Shown: in pieces, positions 17,925 through 25,092 of the stretch
Position numbering within the stretch: position 1 is the first letter of the stretch
How the letters are laid out: each line of letters opens with the position of its first letter
Position numbers and translations under genes: made by a program
Assembly (NCBI RefSeq): GCF_016429015.1
Contig: NZ_JAELTU010000009.1
Location: 1-64,000, forward strand
Direction: 5' to 3'
From: Rhizobium sp. ASV20
Lineage (GTDB): Bacteria; Pseudomonadota; Alphaproteobacteria; Rhizobiales; Rhizobiaceae
DNA length: 64,000 nt
Notes under the pieces: model-generated
Seen by the model: the letters and a program-made list of their open reading frames with translations, nothing else
Told to the model about the DNA's origin: nothing
The model's database searches: none

Positions 17925-18340
17925 GAATCGAAAAGCCAAAGGCGCCCCAGCCATCGGCAGCGGCGGTCAAGCTTTCACTTCACCATCGACCTTTTTGATA
18001 AAAGATTTCATCAGGCGTCCTTCGAGGCGCCTTTTTCATTGGAGCCCATAATACACTGGTGGAGAGAGGGGCGAGCGATGTATTCGCGTTTCATTTGCTC
18101 GGAGGCGAAAGCCTGATCCCTCACATACGACGCATCGGCAAGTCCTTGCTCCACACAGAAATATCCTAAAAAGATTAGGATAACGCCTTTGCGGCTGTGT
18201 GGCCGATCTGTCTAAATATACCAACCACACGCCGTTGAATGAAATCGGCGCAACCGCCTGCGATGAGACATATGGCGATCAGGGTAACGAGGATTGCCCA
18301 TCCAGGCAGGAATGCCGCCGCTACAAGAATGGGCGTGGCC
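17925..18340 (-). pseudogene. Minus-strand remnants of small phage genes, at least one membrane protein
   Basis: Three overlapping minus-strand frames look protein-like. One, ending at 18175, holds the hydrophobic span FLPGWAILVTLIAICLIAGG then a basic tail. A second ends at 18011 with a hydrophobic start (LIFLGYF) and a polar part (EQMKREYIARPSLHQC). A third starts at ATG 18009-18011, sharing a base with the second's stop, reads MKSFIKKVDGEVKA and stops at 17967-17969; a one-base shift would continue it as AADGWGAFGFSI. The coupling suggests a former operon, possibly a lysis-type cassette, now broken. No homologue recognised; low certainty. Confidence 0.35.
18013..18037 (+). terminator. Intrinsic terminator-like hairpin
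   Basis: AGGCGTC pairs with GGCGCCT (one G-T pair) around a CTTCGA loop, followed by TTTTT on the plus strand. It lies about 95 bp after the decayed tail-fibre gene and would end its transcript. On the minus strand the same bases code the end of the second small frame. Confidence 0.65.
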
Positions 18341-18609
18341 GCGACGTCGCCAGCCTGTCGGCACAGGTTTCAGGCGAAGGCGTTCTTGCTCAGGATGCCG
18401 TTGACGACTGGCTTAAGGCCGTTGAATCGATCGACTCGATTCCCGTCAAGGTCATTCTTGAATTCCCGGCGAAAACCGTCACGTGGACGGGCAGTATGCA
18501 CGTTTCCGACTTCACGATTCAGGGCGAGCTTGGCAACCGCGTGACCGTCAATGCGACCCTGAATTCTGACGGCGAACTGACGCGAACGACGACGCCCGTC
18601 ACACCGTAA
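18320..18609 (+). pseudogene. Phage major tail protein, C-terminal fragment
   Basis: About 95 residues from GRGRDVAS onwards match the C-terminal half of TP901-1-type major tail (tube) proteins: SAQVSGEGVL, then WTGSMHVSDFTIQGELGN and the closing RVTVNATLNSDGELTRTTTP. The open frame extends upstream to 18199, but that part (cysteine-rich, irregular) is not tail-protein sequence and lies over the minus-strand remnants. A recombination junction near 18320-18335 has therefore removed the N-terminus. It lies 68 bp before the capsid gene. Confidence 0.7.
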
Positions 18610-18677
18610 TCATTCGGCCCGCAATTCAACTCAGACCGCAAAATCGTACGATCGGTCACAACTTTAAGGAGATTATA

Positions 18678-19853
18678 TTGAACATCCACCATCTTAACGA
18701 AACCCGTAACGCCAAAATCGAAGCCCTGAAGGCCTTGGGCTCTAACCCGGATCAGTCCGCTTTCAACGCTCTGGAAGCTGAGGTTCGCGCTCTGGACGTC
18801 CAGATTGGCAACGCTCGCAAGATTGAAGCTTTCGAACGCGCCGCCCCTGCTGATGAGAAGTTCAATTCTGAGGTGCGCGGCAAGTATTCGCTCTCCAAGG
18901 CCATTCGCGAAGCCGCTGAAGGTCGTGGCCTTACGGGCTTCGAAGCTGAAGCTTCCGCAGAACTGGCAAAGCGCGCAGGCGGCGGCGAAGAACGCGGTAT
19001 TCGCATTCCGATGTCCGTCCTGGCTGAAACTCGTGACTTCACGGTAGCCAACCCGGCATCCGCTGGCAACACCGTCCAGAATCAGTACGGCGAGCTTGTC
19101 GGCGCGCTTTTCCCGCAGGCCAAGGTTATCGGCATGGGTGCAACTGTGATTTCCGGCCTTCGTGGCGATTTCGTTGCACCTCGCCAGCTCGACGGCGCTG
19201 CAATCAAGTGGATCGACGAGAACGAGGCGGCAGGCAATACCGACGTCAGCTTCGACAACATCACCATGAAGCCTCACACTGCTTCTGCCCGCATGGTCCT
19301 ATCGCGCCGTATCCTGCTTCAGAATGGCGTCTCGCTGGAGCAGCTCCTGAAGGCTGACCTTGCCCGCGCTATCGCTGCCGAAATCGACCGCGTTGCACTG
19401 GTCGGTCTCGGTACCCCCGCCAGCAAGGAGCCCAAGGGCCTCAAGGCATCTCTGACCGCCATCGTACCCGGTGATCCAACCGACATTTCCGACATCGCGG
19501 CTGACATCCTCGGCTCGGTTGCTCTGGAAAACGACACAACGTCAGGCTTCCTCGCCACCACGTCGGTCATGAATCTGGCCCGCAAGGTGAAGGACTCCAC
19601 CGGCCGTAGCATCTCCGTTGCTGAGCAGTTCCACGGCATCCGCACGGAGGAAACCAATCAAGTGGCTGACAAGCTGATCTTCGGCGGCAACTGGTCGGCA
19701 TTGGCAATCGGCATCTACGATTCGCTATCTATGATCATCGACCCCTACAGCCTGTCGGCAACTGGCCAACTTGCCTTAACGACTTTTGCCGATTGCGATG
19801 TGGCACTGAGGCATCCGAAGTCGCTGGCATACGCAACGGTAACGAGCGTCTAA
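18678..19853 (+). CDS. Phage major capsid protein, HK97 type
   Basis: 391 residues, starting at TTG 18678 with a strong AAGGAG eight bases before. Residues 1 to about 95 are a helical, charged delta/scaffold region removed by the prohead protease in HK97-type phages. The rest is the capsid fold, with GNTVQNQYGELVGALFPQAK, the loop HTASARMVLSRRILLQNG and the closing ALRHPKSLAYAT. Full length and undamaged. It is the first gene of a coupled head block; in most HK97-like phages it follows portal and protease, while here it precedes both. Confidence 0.92.
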   Translation: MNIHHLNETRNAKIEALKALGSNPDQSAFNALEAEVRALDVQIGNARKIEAFERAAPADEKFNSEVRGKYSLSKAIREAAEGRGLTGFEAEASAELAKRAGGGEERGIRIPMSVLAETRDFTVANPASAGNTVQNQYGELVGALFPQAKVIGMGATVISGLRGDFVAPRQLDGAAIKWIDENEAAGNTDVSFDNITMKPHTASARMVLSRRILLQNGVSLEQLLKADLARAIAAEIDRVALVGLGTPASKEPKGLKASLTAIVPGDPTDISDIAADILGSVALENDTTSGFLATTSVMNLARKVKDSTGRSISVAEQFHGIRTEETNQVADKLIFGGNWSALAIGIYDSLSMIIDPYSLSATGQLALTTFADCDVALRHPKSLAYATVTSV

Positions 19854-19856
19854 GTC

Positions 19857-20135
19857 ATGCCGGTCGTTTCAGTAGCTGAAGCTAAGAAGCATACGCGCAT
19901 CGACTTTAACGAGGACGATGACCTTGTGCTGACCTACCTGACGGCCGCTGAGGGGTACTTGAGCAAGATAGGGGTGGCGATTGTCGCCCCTATCGATCCA
20001 GTAGCCCGGCAAGCCGTCCTGATGCTTACGGCGCATCTTTACAACAACCGCGAGGCCGCTGGCGAAGTGAACGTCAAGGAAATTCCGCTCGGCCTCCGCA
20101 TGTTTATTCAGTCCATTCGAAAGGAGGCGCTATGA
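19857..20135 (+). CDS. Phage head-tail connector protein, gp6 type
   Basis: 92 residues, three bases after the capsid stop. The pattern VSVAEAKKHTRIDFNEDDDLVLTYLTAAEGYL is typical of gp6-like (HK97) connectors, which form a ring under the portal. It ends with PLGLRMFIQSIR, the usual helix. Size and position after the capsid fit the family. The stop overlaps the next start by 4 bp. Confidence 0.88.
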   Translation: MPVVSVAEAKKHTRIDFNEDDDLVLTYLTAAEGYLSKIGVAIVAPIDPVARQAVLMLTAHLYNNREAAGEVNVKEIPLGLRMFIQSIRKEAL

Positions 20136-20659
20136 CCATCGAAAAGCGGGCCGCGACAGACGTACAGTCTAGCGGCAAGACCATCGTCGGCTACGTCGCC
20201 AAGTTTAACAACACCGCACAAATTGCTGATTTTTCAGAGGAGATTGCGCCGGGCGCGTTTGCTGATAGCCTTGACACCAAGACTGATGTCCTAGCCCTGC
20301 AGGACCATCAATATGACCGCGTTATCGGCAGGACTGCTAACGGCTCGCTGAAGCTGGCCGAAGACCATATCGGGTTGCGGTTCGAACTGACCCCGCCAGA
20401 CACACAGCTTGGCCGCGACGCCCTCGAAATGGTGCGCACGAAAACGGCGGGTGGATTGAGTTTTGGATTCACCGTCGCGCCTGACGGTGAACAATGGCTC
20501 GGACAGCACCGCATACTGAAGCGGGTAAATTTACGAGAAATTTCACTTATTAGTGGATTCCCCGCATATGGCGAAACTGAGGCAAGCATTCGGTCCCGGC
20601 CACTTATGAGCGAGGCAGAGCGTCGAATTCGCATTCTGGAGCTAGAGGGAGGCGTCTGA
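20132..20659 (+). CDS. Phage prohead protease, HK97 family (peptidase U35)
   Basis: 175 residues. It cleaves the capsid scaffold region during head maturation. The herpesvirus-like serine protease pattern is visible: IVGYVAKFNNTA, then LQDHQYDRVIGRTANGSLKL containing the catalytic histidine, and TKTAGGLSFGFTV with the catalytic serine. The catalytic set looks intact. It overlaps the connector by 4 bp and the portal by 1 bp. It stands after the capsid and connector genes rather than between portal and capsid, which is unusual. Confidence 0.9.
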   Translation: MTIEKRAATDVQSSGKTIVGYVAKFNNTAQIADFSEEIAPGAFADSLDTKTDVLALQDHQYDRVIGRTANGSLKLAEDHIGLRFELTPPDTQLGRDALEMVRTKTAGGLSFGFTVAPDGEQWLGQHRILKRVNLREISLISGFPAYGETEASIRSRPLMSEAERRIRILELEGGV

Positions 20660-21894
20660 TGTGGTTTTTCAAGAAGAAGCAAGCTGAGACCCGCATGGCA
20701 ATGCTGTCGTCTGACCCGCGTATCGGCGAAGTGCTTGGCGGAATCGACGCCGCCAATATCGATCGTACGGCTAGCCTTGGCATTGCAGCCGCTGCCGTGA
20801 ATCTGATTAGCTCAAGCATTGCGAGCGCAGAACTCGGCGTCTACAAGCTTAATGATGATGGCGTGGGTGCTACACTCGACACCGCGCACCCGCTGTATCA
20901 CCTGCTCGTGGATGAGTCCTACCCCGGCGTGTCCGCCTTCGACATGAAGCAGCTTGTCAGCCAAGACCTAGCCGTGCACGGAAACGCCTATCTTCGGATT
21001 CATCGCAACGGCCGGTCTGAAGTTTCTGGACTCGAACCGATGGCGCATGCGGACGTCAACGTTGAAGTCGTCCCGTCAACCGGCCGCATGCGCTACCGGT
21101 GGACGAATCCGCTGACGAATATAGTTTTGGTCCTGACGGCCGATGAAGTGGTGCATTTCCGCTTTCGCCCAAAGTTTGCGGGCGGCATGGGCAGGTCGCC
21201 GATTTCGCTTGCCTCGACGGCAGCACAGATTGCCACGAGCTTGGAAGAGAACACGGCAGAGGGCATCGAAAACAGCTTCCGTCCGGCTGGTCTGATCTCG
21301 TTTCCGGAGGCCACGCCTGCCGACTTTAAAGACAACCTTCGGACGTCGTTCCGAGAAAAGTTCCTCGGCAAGCGCAACGCCAATCAGCTTATGGTTCTCG
21401 ACAACGGGGCAACATGGACGTCTCTTGGTTTCTCGCAGCAAGACCAAGAAATCCTGTCTAGCCGCAAGTGGGCAGCCTTCGAACTTGCCAGAATCTGGAA
21501 TCTACCTCCCTCTACTCTGGGAATTGTCGAAGGCTCGACATTTAACAATAGCCAAGAAGAGGGCCTCGCTCTCGTGAAACGCACGCTTCGTCCTTGGGCG
21601 CGCCGTATCGAACAGCAGTTGATTTGCGCAGTCATGTCGCCAGAAGCTCGCAAGCGCCGCTATCTGGAACACGATCTGTCCGAATTCCTGCAAGGTGGCA
21701 TTCGCGACCGATACGAGGCTTATAAAATCGCGCACGAAGGCGGCTTCCTGTCGGTCGATGAGATCCGCGCACGTGAGAATTATGGCCGCGTGCCGAATGG
21801 TGCAGGGGCTGGCTTCATTCAGCCACTCAACTACGCCCCTCTCGGCTCGGTATCGATCAACGGCCAGCACAACACAGCGCAGGTGTCGGCATGA
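20659..21894 (+). CDS. Phage portal protein, HK97 family
   Basis: 411 residues forming the dodecameric DNA entry ring of the head. The N-terminus has MWFFKKKQAETR. HPLYHLLVDE and MKQLVSQDLAVHGNAYLRI are characteristic of the family, as are HFRFRPKFAGGMGRSPI and WNLPPSTLGIVEGSTFNNSQ later on. Length is normal. The start overlaps the protease stop by one base (TGATG). No terminase gene precedes it, unlike most phages. It appears intact. Confidence 0.92.
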   Translation: MWFFKKKQAETRMAMLSSDPRIGEVLGGIDAANIDRTASLGIAAAAVNLISSSIASAELGVYKLNDDGVGATLDTAHPLYHLLVDESYPGVSAFDMKQLVSQDLAVHGNAYLRIHRNGRSEVSGLEPMAHADVNVEVVPSTGRMRYRWTNPLTNIVLVLTADEVVHFRFRPKFAGGMGRSPISLASTAAQIATSLEENTAEGIENSFRPAGLISFPEATPADFKDNLRTSFREKFLGKRNANQLMVLDNGATWTSLGFSQQDQEILSSRKWAAFELARIWNLPPSTLGIVEGSTFNNSQEEGLALVKRTLRPWARRIEQQLICAVMSPEARKRRYLEHDLSEFLQGGIRDRYEAYKIAHEGGFLSVDEIRARENYGRVPNGAGAGFIQPLNYAPLGSVSINGQHNTAQVSA

Positions 21895-22235
21895 CCGTGG
21901 CGGGGCAACTTCGGGAGAGACTGACTTTCCAAGGCAGGAAGTTGGAAGATGACGGATTTGGAAACATGGTGCCCGGCTCGTTCGGTGATCGATTCACCTG
22001 CGCTGCCAGCCTTCGCATCCTCAGGGGCAGCGAGACAGTCATCGCGGGAGCCTTGCAGGGGACGCAAGCTCTAGTGGCATTCGTCAGATACAATGCAAAC
22101 GCTATGAAGGACGTAGACAACACGTGGCGGCTGAAGGACACGCGCACCACGAATGTCTACAGCATCCAAAGCTTCGAACCCGATGAAAAACGACAATACG
22201 CCCGCATCCTTTTGAAGCGGTACATTGGTCGGTGA
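21891..22235 (+). CDS. Phage head-tail adaptor (head closure) protein
   Basis: 114 residues, the length of gp16/HTA-type head closure proteins of the SPP1/HK97 groups. MTVAGQLRERLTFQGRKLEDDGFGN is condensed here to its recognisable part, LRERLTFQ, and GSFGDRFTCAASLRILRG plus VDNTWRLKDTRT also fit. It overlaps the portal by 4 bp. A terminator follows within 10 bp, so this head block ends here and gp10/tail genes are absent. Confidence 0.85.
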   Translation: MTVAGQLRERLTFQGRKLEDDGFGNMVPGSFGDRFTCAASLRILRGSETVIAGALQGTQALVAFVRYNANAMKDVDNTWRLKDTRTTNVYSIQSFEPDEKRQYARILLKRYIGR

Positions 22236-22243
22236 CGACAAGA

Positions 22244-22275
22244 ACCCCCGGTGGCGCGAGCTGTCGGGGGTTTTT
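22244..22275 (+). terminator. Intrinsic terminator after the phage head genes
   Basis: A 7-bp stem ACCCCCG / CGGGGGT with a 14-nt loop is followed by TTTTTC, starting nine bases after the adaptor stop codon. Confidence 0.85.
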
Positions 22276-22339
22276 CTTTGCCATTTCGACAGGAAGCCTA
22301 TGAGGTGATACGCTATATTATCAAAAACCGAGAGCTGAG

Positions 22340-22807
22340 ATGGTGATGTTGGCTTGGTTGAGGCAGTTTCTAGGAAATAAGCGCCAAGCGACAGCCTCCG
22401 ATATGATCGGGGCCTACGGCGCTCTATTAGACAAGTATCCGGGCTTTATAATGGACGTTACTATGCTTCCTCAGTCGAAGCTTAAAATGAAGGTTCTGTT
22501 GAAGACGCTTTACGGGCTGACGTCCGACCCCAAATTACATTCGCTCTTCACTGAAGGCTTTATGTCCCTCGCGAACTTTCAAGCCGGTGTCGGTTCAGAC
22601 CCCGTTGACCCCAACATCATACCGGACGACTTCGCAACGGACGACCCACCAACGGCGCAAGAACTCGAACGAACGAGACGGCTTGCATCAGACCCGGCAT
22701 TTTCGGCCAAACTTGAGCGGTTCATATTCTGGCAGCAGGCATTAGCCAAGGAAGCAAGCGAGCTGGATCGAGAATGGACAGGCTTTTTGCGAGGCGATTC
22801 TGTCTAA
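22340..22807 (+). CDS. Unrecognised protein between the phage terminator and tRNA-Lys
   Basis: 155 residues from the ATG at 22340 (or ATG 22346). The ribosome binding site is weak. No signal peptide; one mildly hydrophobic stretch near the start (LAWLRQFLG), then a helical sequence with basic MLPQSKLKMKVLLKTLYG, an acidic proline-rich middle (DPVDPNIIPDDFATDDPP) and a charged C-terminal helix. Not a phage structural family that I know. It has its own terminator downstream. Position at a prophage edge next to a tRNA is typical for cargo genes, but no function can be assigned. Confidence 0.6.
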   Translation: MVMLAWLRQFLGNKRQATASDMIGAYGALLDKYPGFIMDVTMLPQSKLKMKVLLKTLYGLTSDPKLHSLFTEGFMSLANFQAGVGSDPVDPNIIPDDFATDDPPTAQELERTRRLASDPAFSAKLERFIFWQQALAKEASELDREWTGFLRGDSV

Positions 22808-22931
22808 TGCTTCAGCATGTTCCATGCGCCATTCATGTTCCACGGAGCTGCCGCTAACGATTGGAAAAGCCCGTAAATCAACGGATTCTGCGTAATTTTG
22901 CTAATCGCCGATGGCACATGATTTCCACCAT

Positions 22932-22970
22932 AAATACCAAGCTAATCCTCTGAAAAGATTGGTATTTTTT
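22932..22970 (+). terminator. Terminator-like hairpin between the unknown gene and tRNA-Lys
   Basis: AAATACCAA pairs with TTGGTATTT across an 18-nt loop, with six T on the plus strand at 22965-22970. It ends exactly at the encoded CCA end of the minus-strand tRNA. It would stop transcription of the gene at 22340 before it runs antisense into the tRNA. Confidence 0.55.
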
Positions 22971-23045
22971 GGTGAGAGCGATGGGGCTCGAACCCATGAC
23001 CTACTGATTAAAAGTCAGTTGCTCTACCAGCTGAGCTACGCTCTC
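22970..23045 (-). tRNA. tRNA-Lys (anticodon UUU)
   Basis: 76 nt including an encoded CCA. The acceptor arm GAGAGCG / CGCTCTC is at 23045-23039 and 22980-22974, the D arm is AGCTCAGCTGG, and the anticodon stem-loop CTGACTTTTAATCAG gives anticodon TTT. The T arm is GGGTTCGAACCC, and the discriminator base is A. The 3' end faces the prophage remnant. Confidence 0.97.
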
Positions 23046-23085
23046 CCTCTCCGCGGACGTTTCCGCCCCGGCTGGAAGTGCGCGG

Positions 23086-23114
23086 AACATATGCAGGCGC
23101 CCCATTGCGGTCAA
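23086..23114 (-). promoter_or_regulatory. Sigma-70 type promoter of tRNA-Lys
   Basis: On the minus strand TTGACC (23114-23109) is separated by exactly 17 bases from TATGTT (23091-23086), placing the start of transcription about 33 bases before the tRNA. Confidence 0.7.
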
Positions 23115-23420
23115 CCCATAAAATTGCGGTTTTGGTGGCTTCAGGATGCTTTTCCTCATCTCCGGACGACGAAATCATGGCGTTTCCCCTGAAACCGGCG
23201 GGATAGCAGGCATGAGCATGAAACTGGAATCTGTGGGGAAGATCCAAGGCAACGGCGCGGCAGCTTGGTGTAGCCGGAACAATCGTAACAATTTCCCTCA
23301 ATAGTAAGGGTTGCAATCAAGGGATTGGTTCGTTCGTACCGCAATGATTTGGGGTGCGAATCGTTTTTGGTGTATATCAGTTATTGTTAACAACCCGTCG
23401 GGTCCTCAGGAGGTTCTTTT
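23115..23420. other. Intergenic region upstream of the GlsB-type gene
   Basis: About 300 bp with no supported gene. It must carry the promoter of the plus-strand small membrane protein gene. AGGAGG stands at 23408-23413, just before that gene. Confidence 0.4.
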
Positions 23421-23678
23421 ATGGAAGACGCACACGTCGGTTGGATTGCAGCAATTATCATTGGCGGCCTGGCAGGCTGGTTCGCCGAGATGATCATGAA
23501 GAGCAATACGGGCATTGTCATGAACATCATCCTCGGCATTGTTGGCGCGCTCGTCGCCAGCTGGCTGTTTGGCGCACTCCATATTGCGCTGCCCTTCCAT
23601 GCATGGCTGAACTATCTGATCACTGGCTTTATCGGCGCCTGCATCCTGATTTTTATCGGTCGCCTGATCCGGCGGTAG
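23421..23678 (+). CDS. GlsB/YeaQ/YmgE-family small membrane protein
   Basis: 85 residues with three hydrophobic spans and the family pattern IIIGGLAGWFAEMIMKSNTG followed by a glycine-rich NIILGIVGALVASWLF. Members (formerly called transglycosylase-associated) are linked to envelope or general stress; no enzyme activity is known. AGGAGG precedes the ATG. A strong terminator lies about 130 bp downstream. Two more members occur at 46828 and 47147. Confidence 0.88.
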   Translation: MEDAHVGWIAAIIIGGLAGWFAEMIMKSNTGIVMNIILGIVGALVASWLFGALHIALPFHAWLNYLITGFIGACILIFIGRLIRR

Positions 23679-23810
23679 GAGGCTTCCCCGGCTTCAGAGC
23701 ATTCCCGGGAAATTGTTCAGCGGTCTTCCGTCTGGGATGCCTGAGAAAGCAAAAGGATAGACCGTTTCCGCGGCGCAGATAAAAGCGGAAATAGTCCAGG
23801 GACGAGGAGA

Positions 23811-23841
23811 AGGGAAGACGGGGTTCGTCTTCCCTTTTTTG
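23811..23841 (+). terminator. Intrinsic terminator
   Basis: A 10-bp stem AGGGAAGACG / CGTCTTCCCT with loop GGGTT and a T run, placed between the GlsB-type gene and the next small gene. Confidence 0.85.
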
Positions 23842-23932
23842 TTGTATTCGTTGGGTGCATGCACGTCATAGGCCTTTCCAAGTCGGTCCCCGGCCCTATC
23901 TACAGCAGTGGAGCCGAAAAGGAGGTTGGAAG

Positions 23933-24124
23933 ATGACGGAAAACACCAATCGGATACCAGTACGCAAAGTTGTTCGTGGTCGTCCTTACAGCATCGCGGA
24001 ATTTGCGCGGAAATACCGTCTAGATGACGAGGAAGCCAAACGTCTGTTCTATAAATTCGGCCCTTCGGCAACCAAGCTTGACCTGTTGATGGCCGCCAAA
24101 CGGAAGTCGCCGTACCTCTCTTAA
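23933..24124 (+). CDS. Small conserved hypothetical protein
   Basis: 63 residues starting MTENTNRIPVRKVVRGRPYS, with AAGGAGG nine bases before the ATG. The sequence SIAEFARKYRLDDEEAKRLF looks like a helix-turn-helix core, so nucleic-acid binding is possible. Basic overall, no signal peptide. It stands alone between two regulators' intergenic regions. I take it as a real gene because of the ribosome binding site and ordered helices; function unknown. Confidence 0.65.
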   Translation: MTENTNRIPVRKVVRGRPYSIAEFARKYRLDDEEAKRLFYKFGPSATKLDLLMAAKRKSPYLS

Positions 24125-24323
24125 AGTGCCGGACTTCGATCCACTCTGAAACCACAGGCAAAGATAATGGCAGATGGCGGTCACGCCAGTCTGCCACCCT
24201 CTCTGGCTGTGGCGGATCGCAGGCTTTCGCGCGTTACTACTTCATTTTGATATATCACCATCGATTGCCTTCGGCAGTGCGAGGTGACACTGTCTGCCAT
24301 ATCGGCTTGCTTGGACTTACTGC

Positions 24324-24938
24324 ATGCAAAATTCACTTAGCCATCTCGCCTATCTGGCGCTTGAGCATCAGATCGTGACGCTTGCCCTCGAACCCGGGGC
24401 GCTCGTGACCGAAAAGCAGCTGATCGAGATGGCCGGCCAGGGGCGCACGCCCGTACGCGAGGCAATTCAGAAACTTGCGTGGCAGGGATTGATCCATGTG
24501 CGTCCACGAGTCGGTTTGCAGATCGCGGATATTCGGCCCGATGATCATCGACACGTCATTCAGGTCAGGCGCGAGCTGGAGCCGCTCGCGGCTGCGCTTG
24601 CTGCCCGTCATGCCAATGAAGGGCAGCGCCGCCAGCTGCAGCTCTGCGCGCGCCGCATGGCCGGCTGCGCGGAGACCGCCGATCTCACCGGCTTCTTCGC
24701 TGCCGACAAGACATTCGACGAGATCCTGGAGGAGGCCTGCCCCAATAACTTCATTACCTCGGCCTTGGGACCGGTTCAAACCCATGCCCGTCGATTGTGG
24801 TATTCCACAGAGGCGCGCGGTCGGATGGATCACGCGATAACTATGCATATTCAGGCTATCGAAGCCATCCGCAATGGCGTTGCTGAAAAAGCGGCAACGG
24901 CGATGACTGCGCTGATCGACCAATTGAGCGGTCTATGA
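24324..24938 (+). CDS. GntR-family transcriptional regulator (FCD domain)
   Basis: 204 residues, on the short side for FadR-type regulators. The winged helix covers about residues 8-72, with GRTPVREAIQKLAWQGLIHV as the recognition region. The FCD domain covers about 80-195, with the expected arginine and aspartate (RRELEPLAAALAARH, FFAADKTFDEILEEA) and a histidine late in the protein. It stands alone, followed at once by a terminator, so its target is likely elsewhere or itself. No ligand can be inferred. It is not closely similar to the regulator at 1319-2071. Confidence 0.85.
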   Translation: MQNSLSHLAYLALEHQIVTLALEPGALVTEKQLIEMAGQGRTPVREAIQKLAWQGLIHVRPRVGLQIADIRPDDHRHVIQVRRELEPLAAALAARHANEGQRRQLQLCARRMAGCAETADLTGFFAADKTFDEILEEACPNNFITSALGPVQTHARRLWYSTEARGRMDHAITMHIQAIEAIRNGVAEKAATAMTALIDQLSGL

Positions 24939-24943
24939 AAAAA

Positions 24944-24970
24944 GCGGCCTCGTTACCGAAGCCGCCTTTC
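24944..24970 (+). terminator. Terminator after the GntR-type gene
   Basis: GCGGC pairs with GCCGC, extended inside by TCG/CGA, with A runs before and CTTTC after. It may serve both strands weakly. Confidence 0.6.
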
Positions 24971-25092
24971 ATTTGCTTGTTCCTGTCGCTCGTCCAAGGC
25001 GTTTCTGTTTTCAACGCCCCGGACATGCTTTCTCAGTTTGCTTTCACGCAATCCCGGACGCAAAACCGCTACGCGCTTTTGCTGACATTGCT

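Larger units (their letters stand above)
17464..22275 (+). mobile_element. Prophage remnant (siphovirus-type, HK97-like head genes)
   Basis: The remnant contains a tail-fibre fragment, minus-strand small-gene remnants, a major tail protein fragment, and five intact head-assembly genes ending in a terminator. No integrase, repressor, terminase, tape measure or lysin is visible. It cannot form particles by itself. It lies between an IS21 fragment and a tRNA-Lys gene. Confidence 0.85.

Noticed and set aside
18199..18319. N-terminal extension of the major tail protein fragment
   Set aside because: Sequence is irregular and cysteine-rich with no tail-protein similarity; the minus strand has better coding character here.
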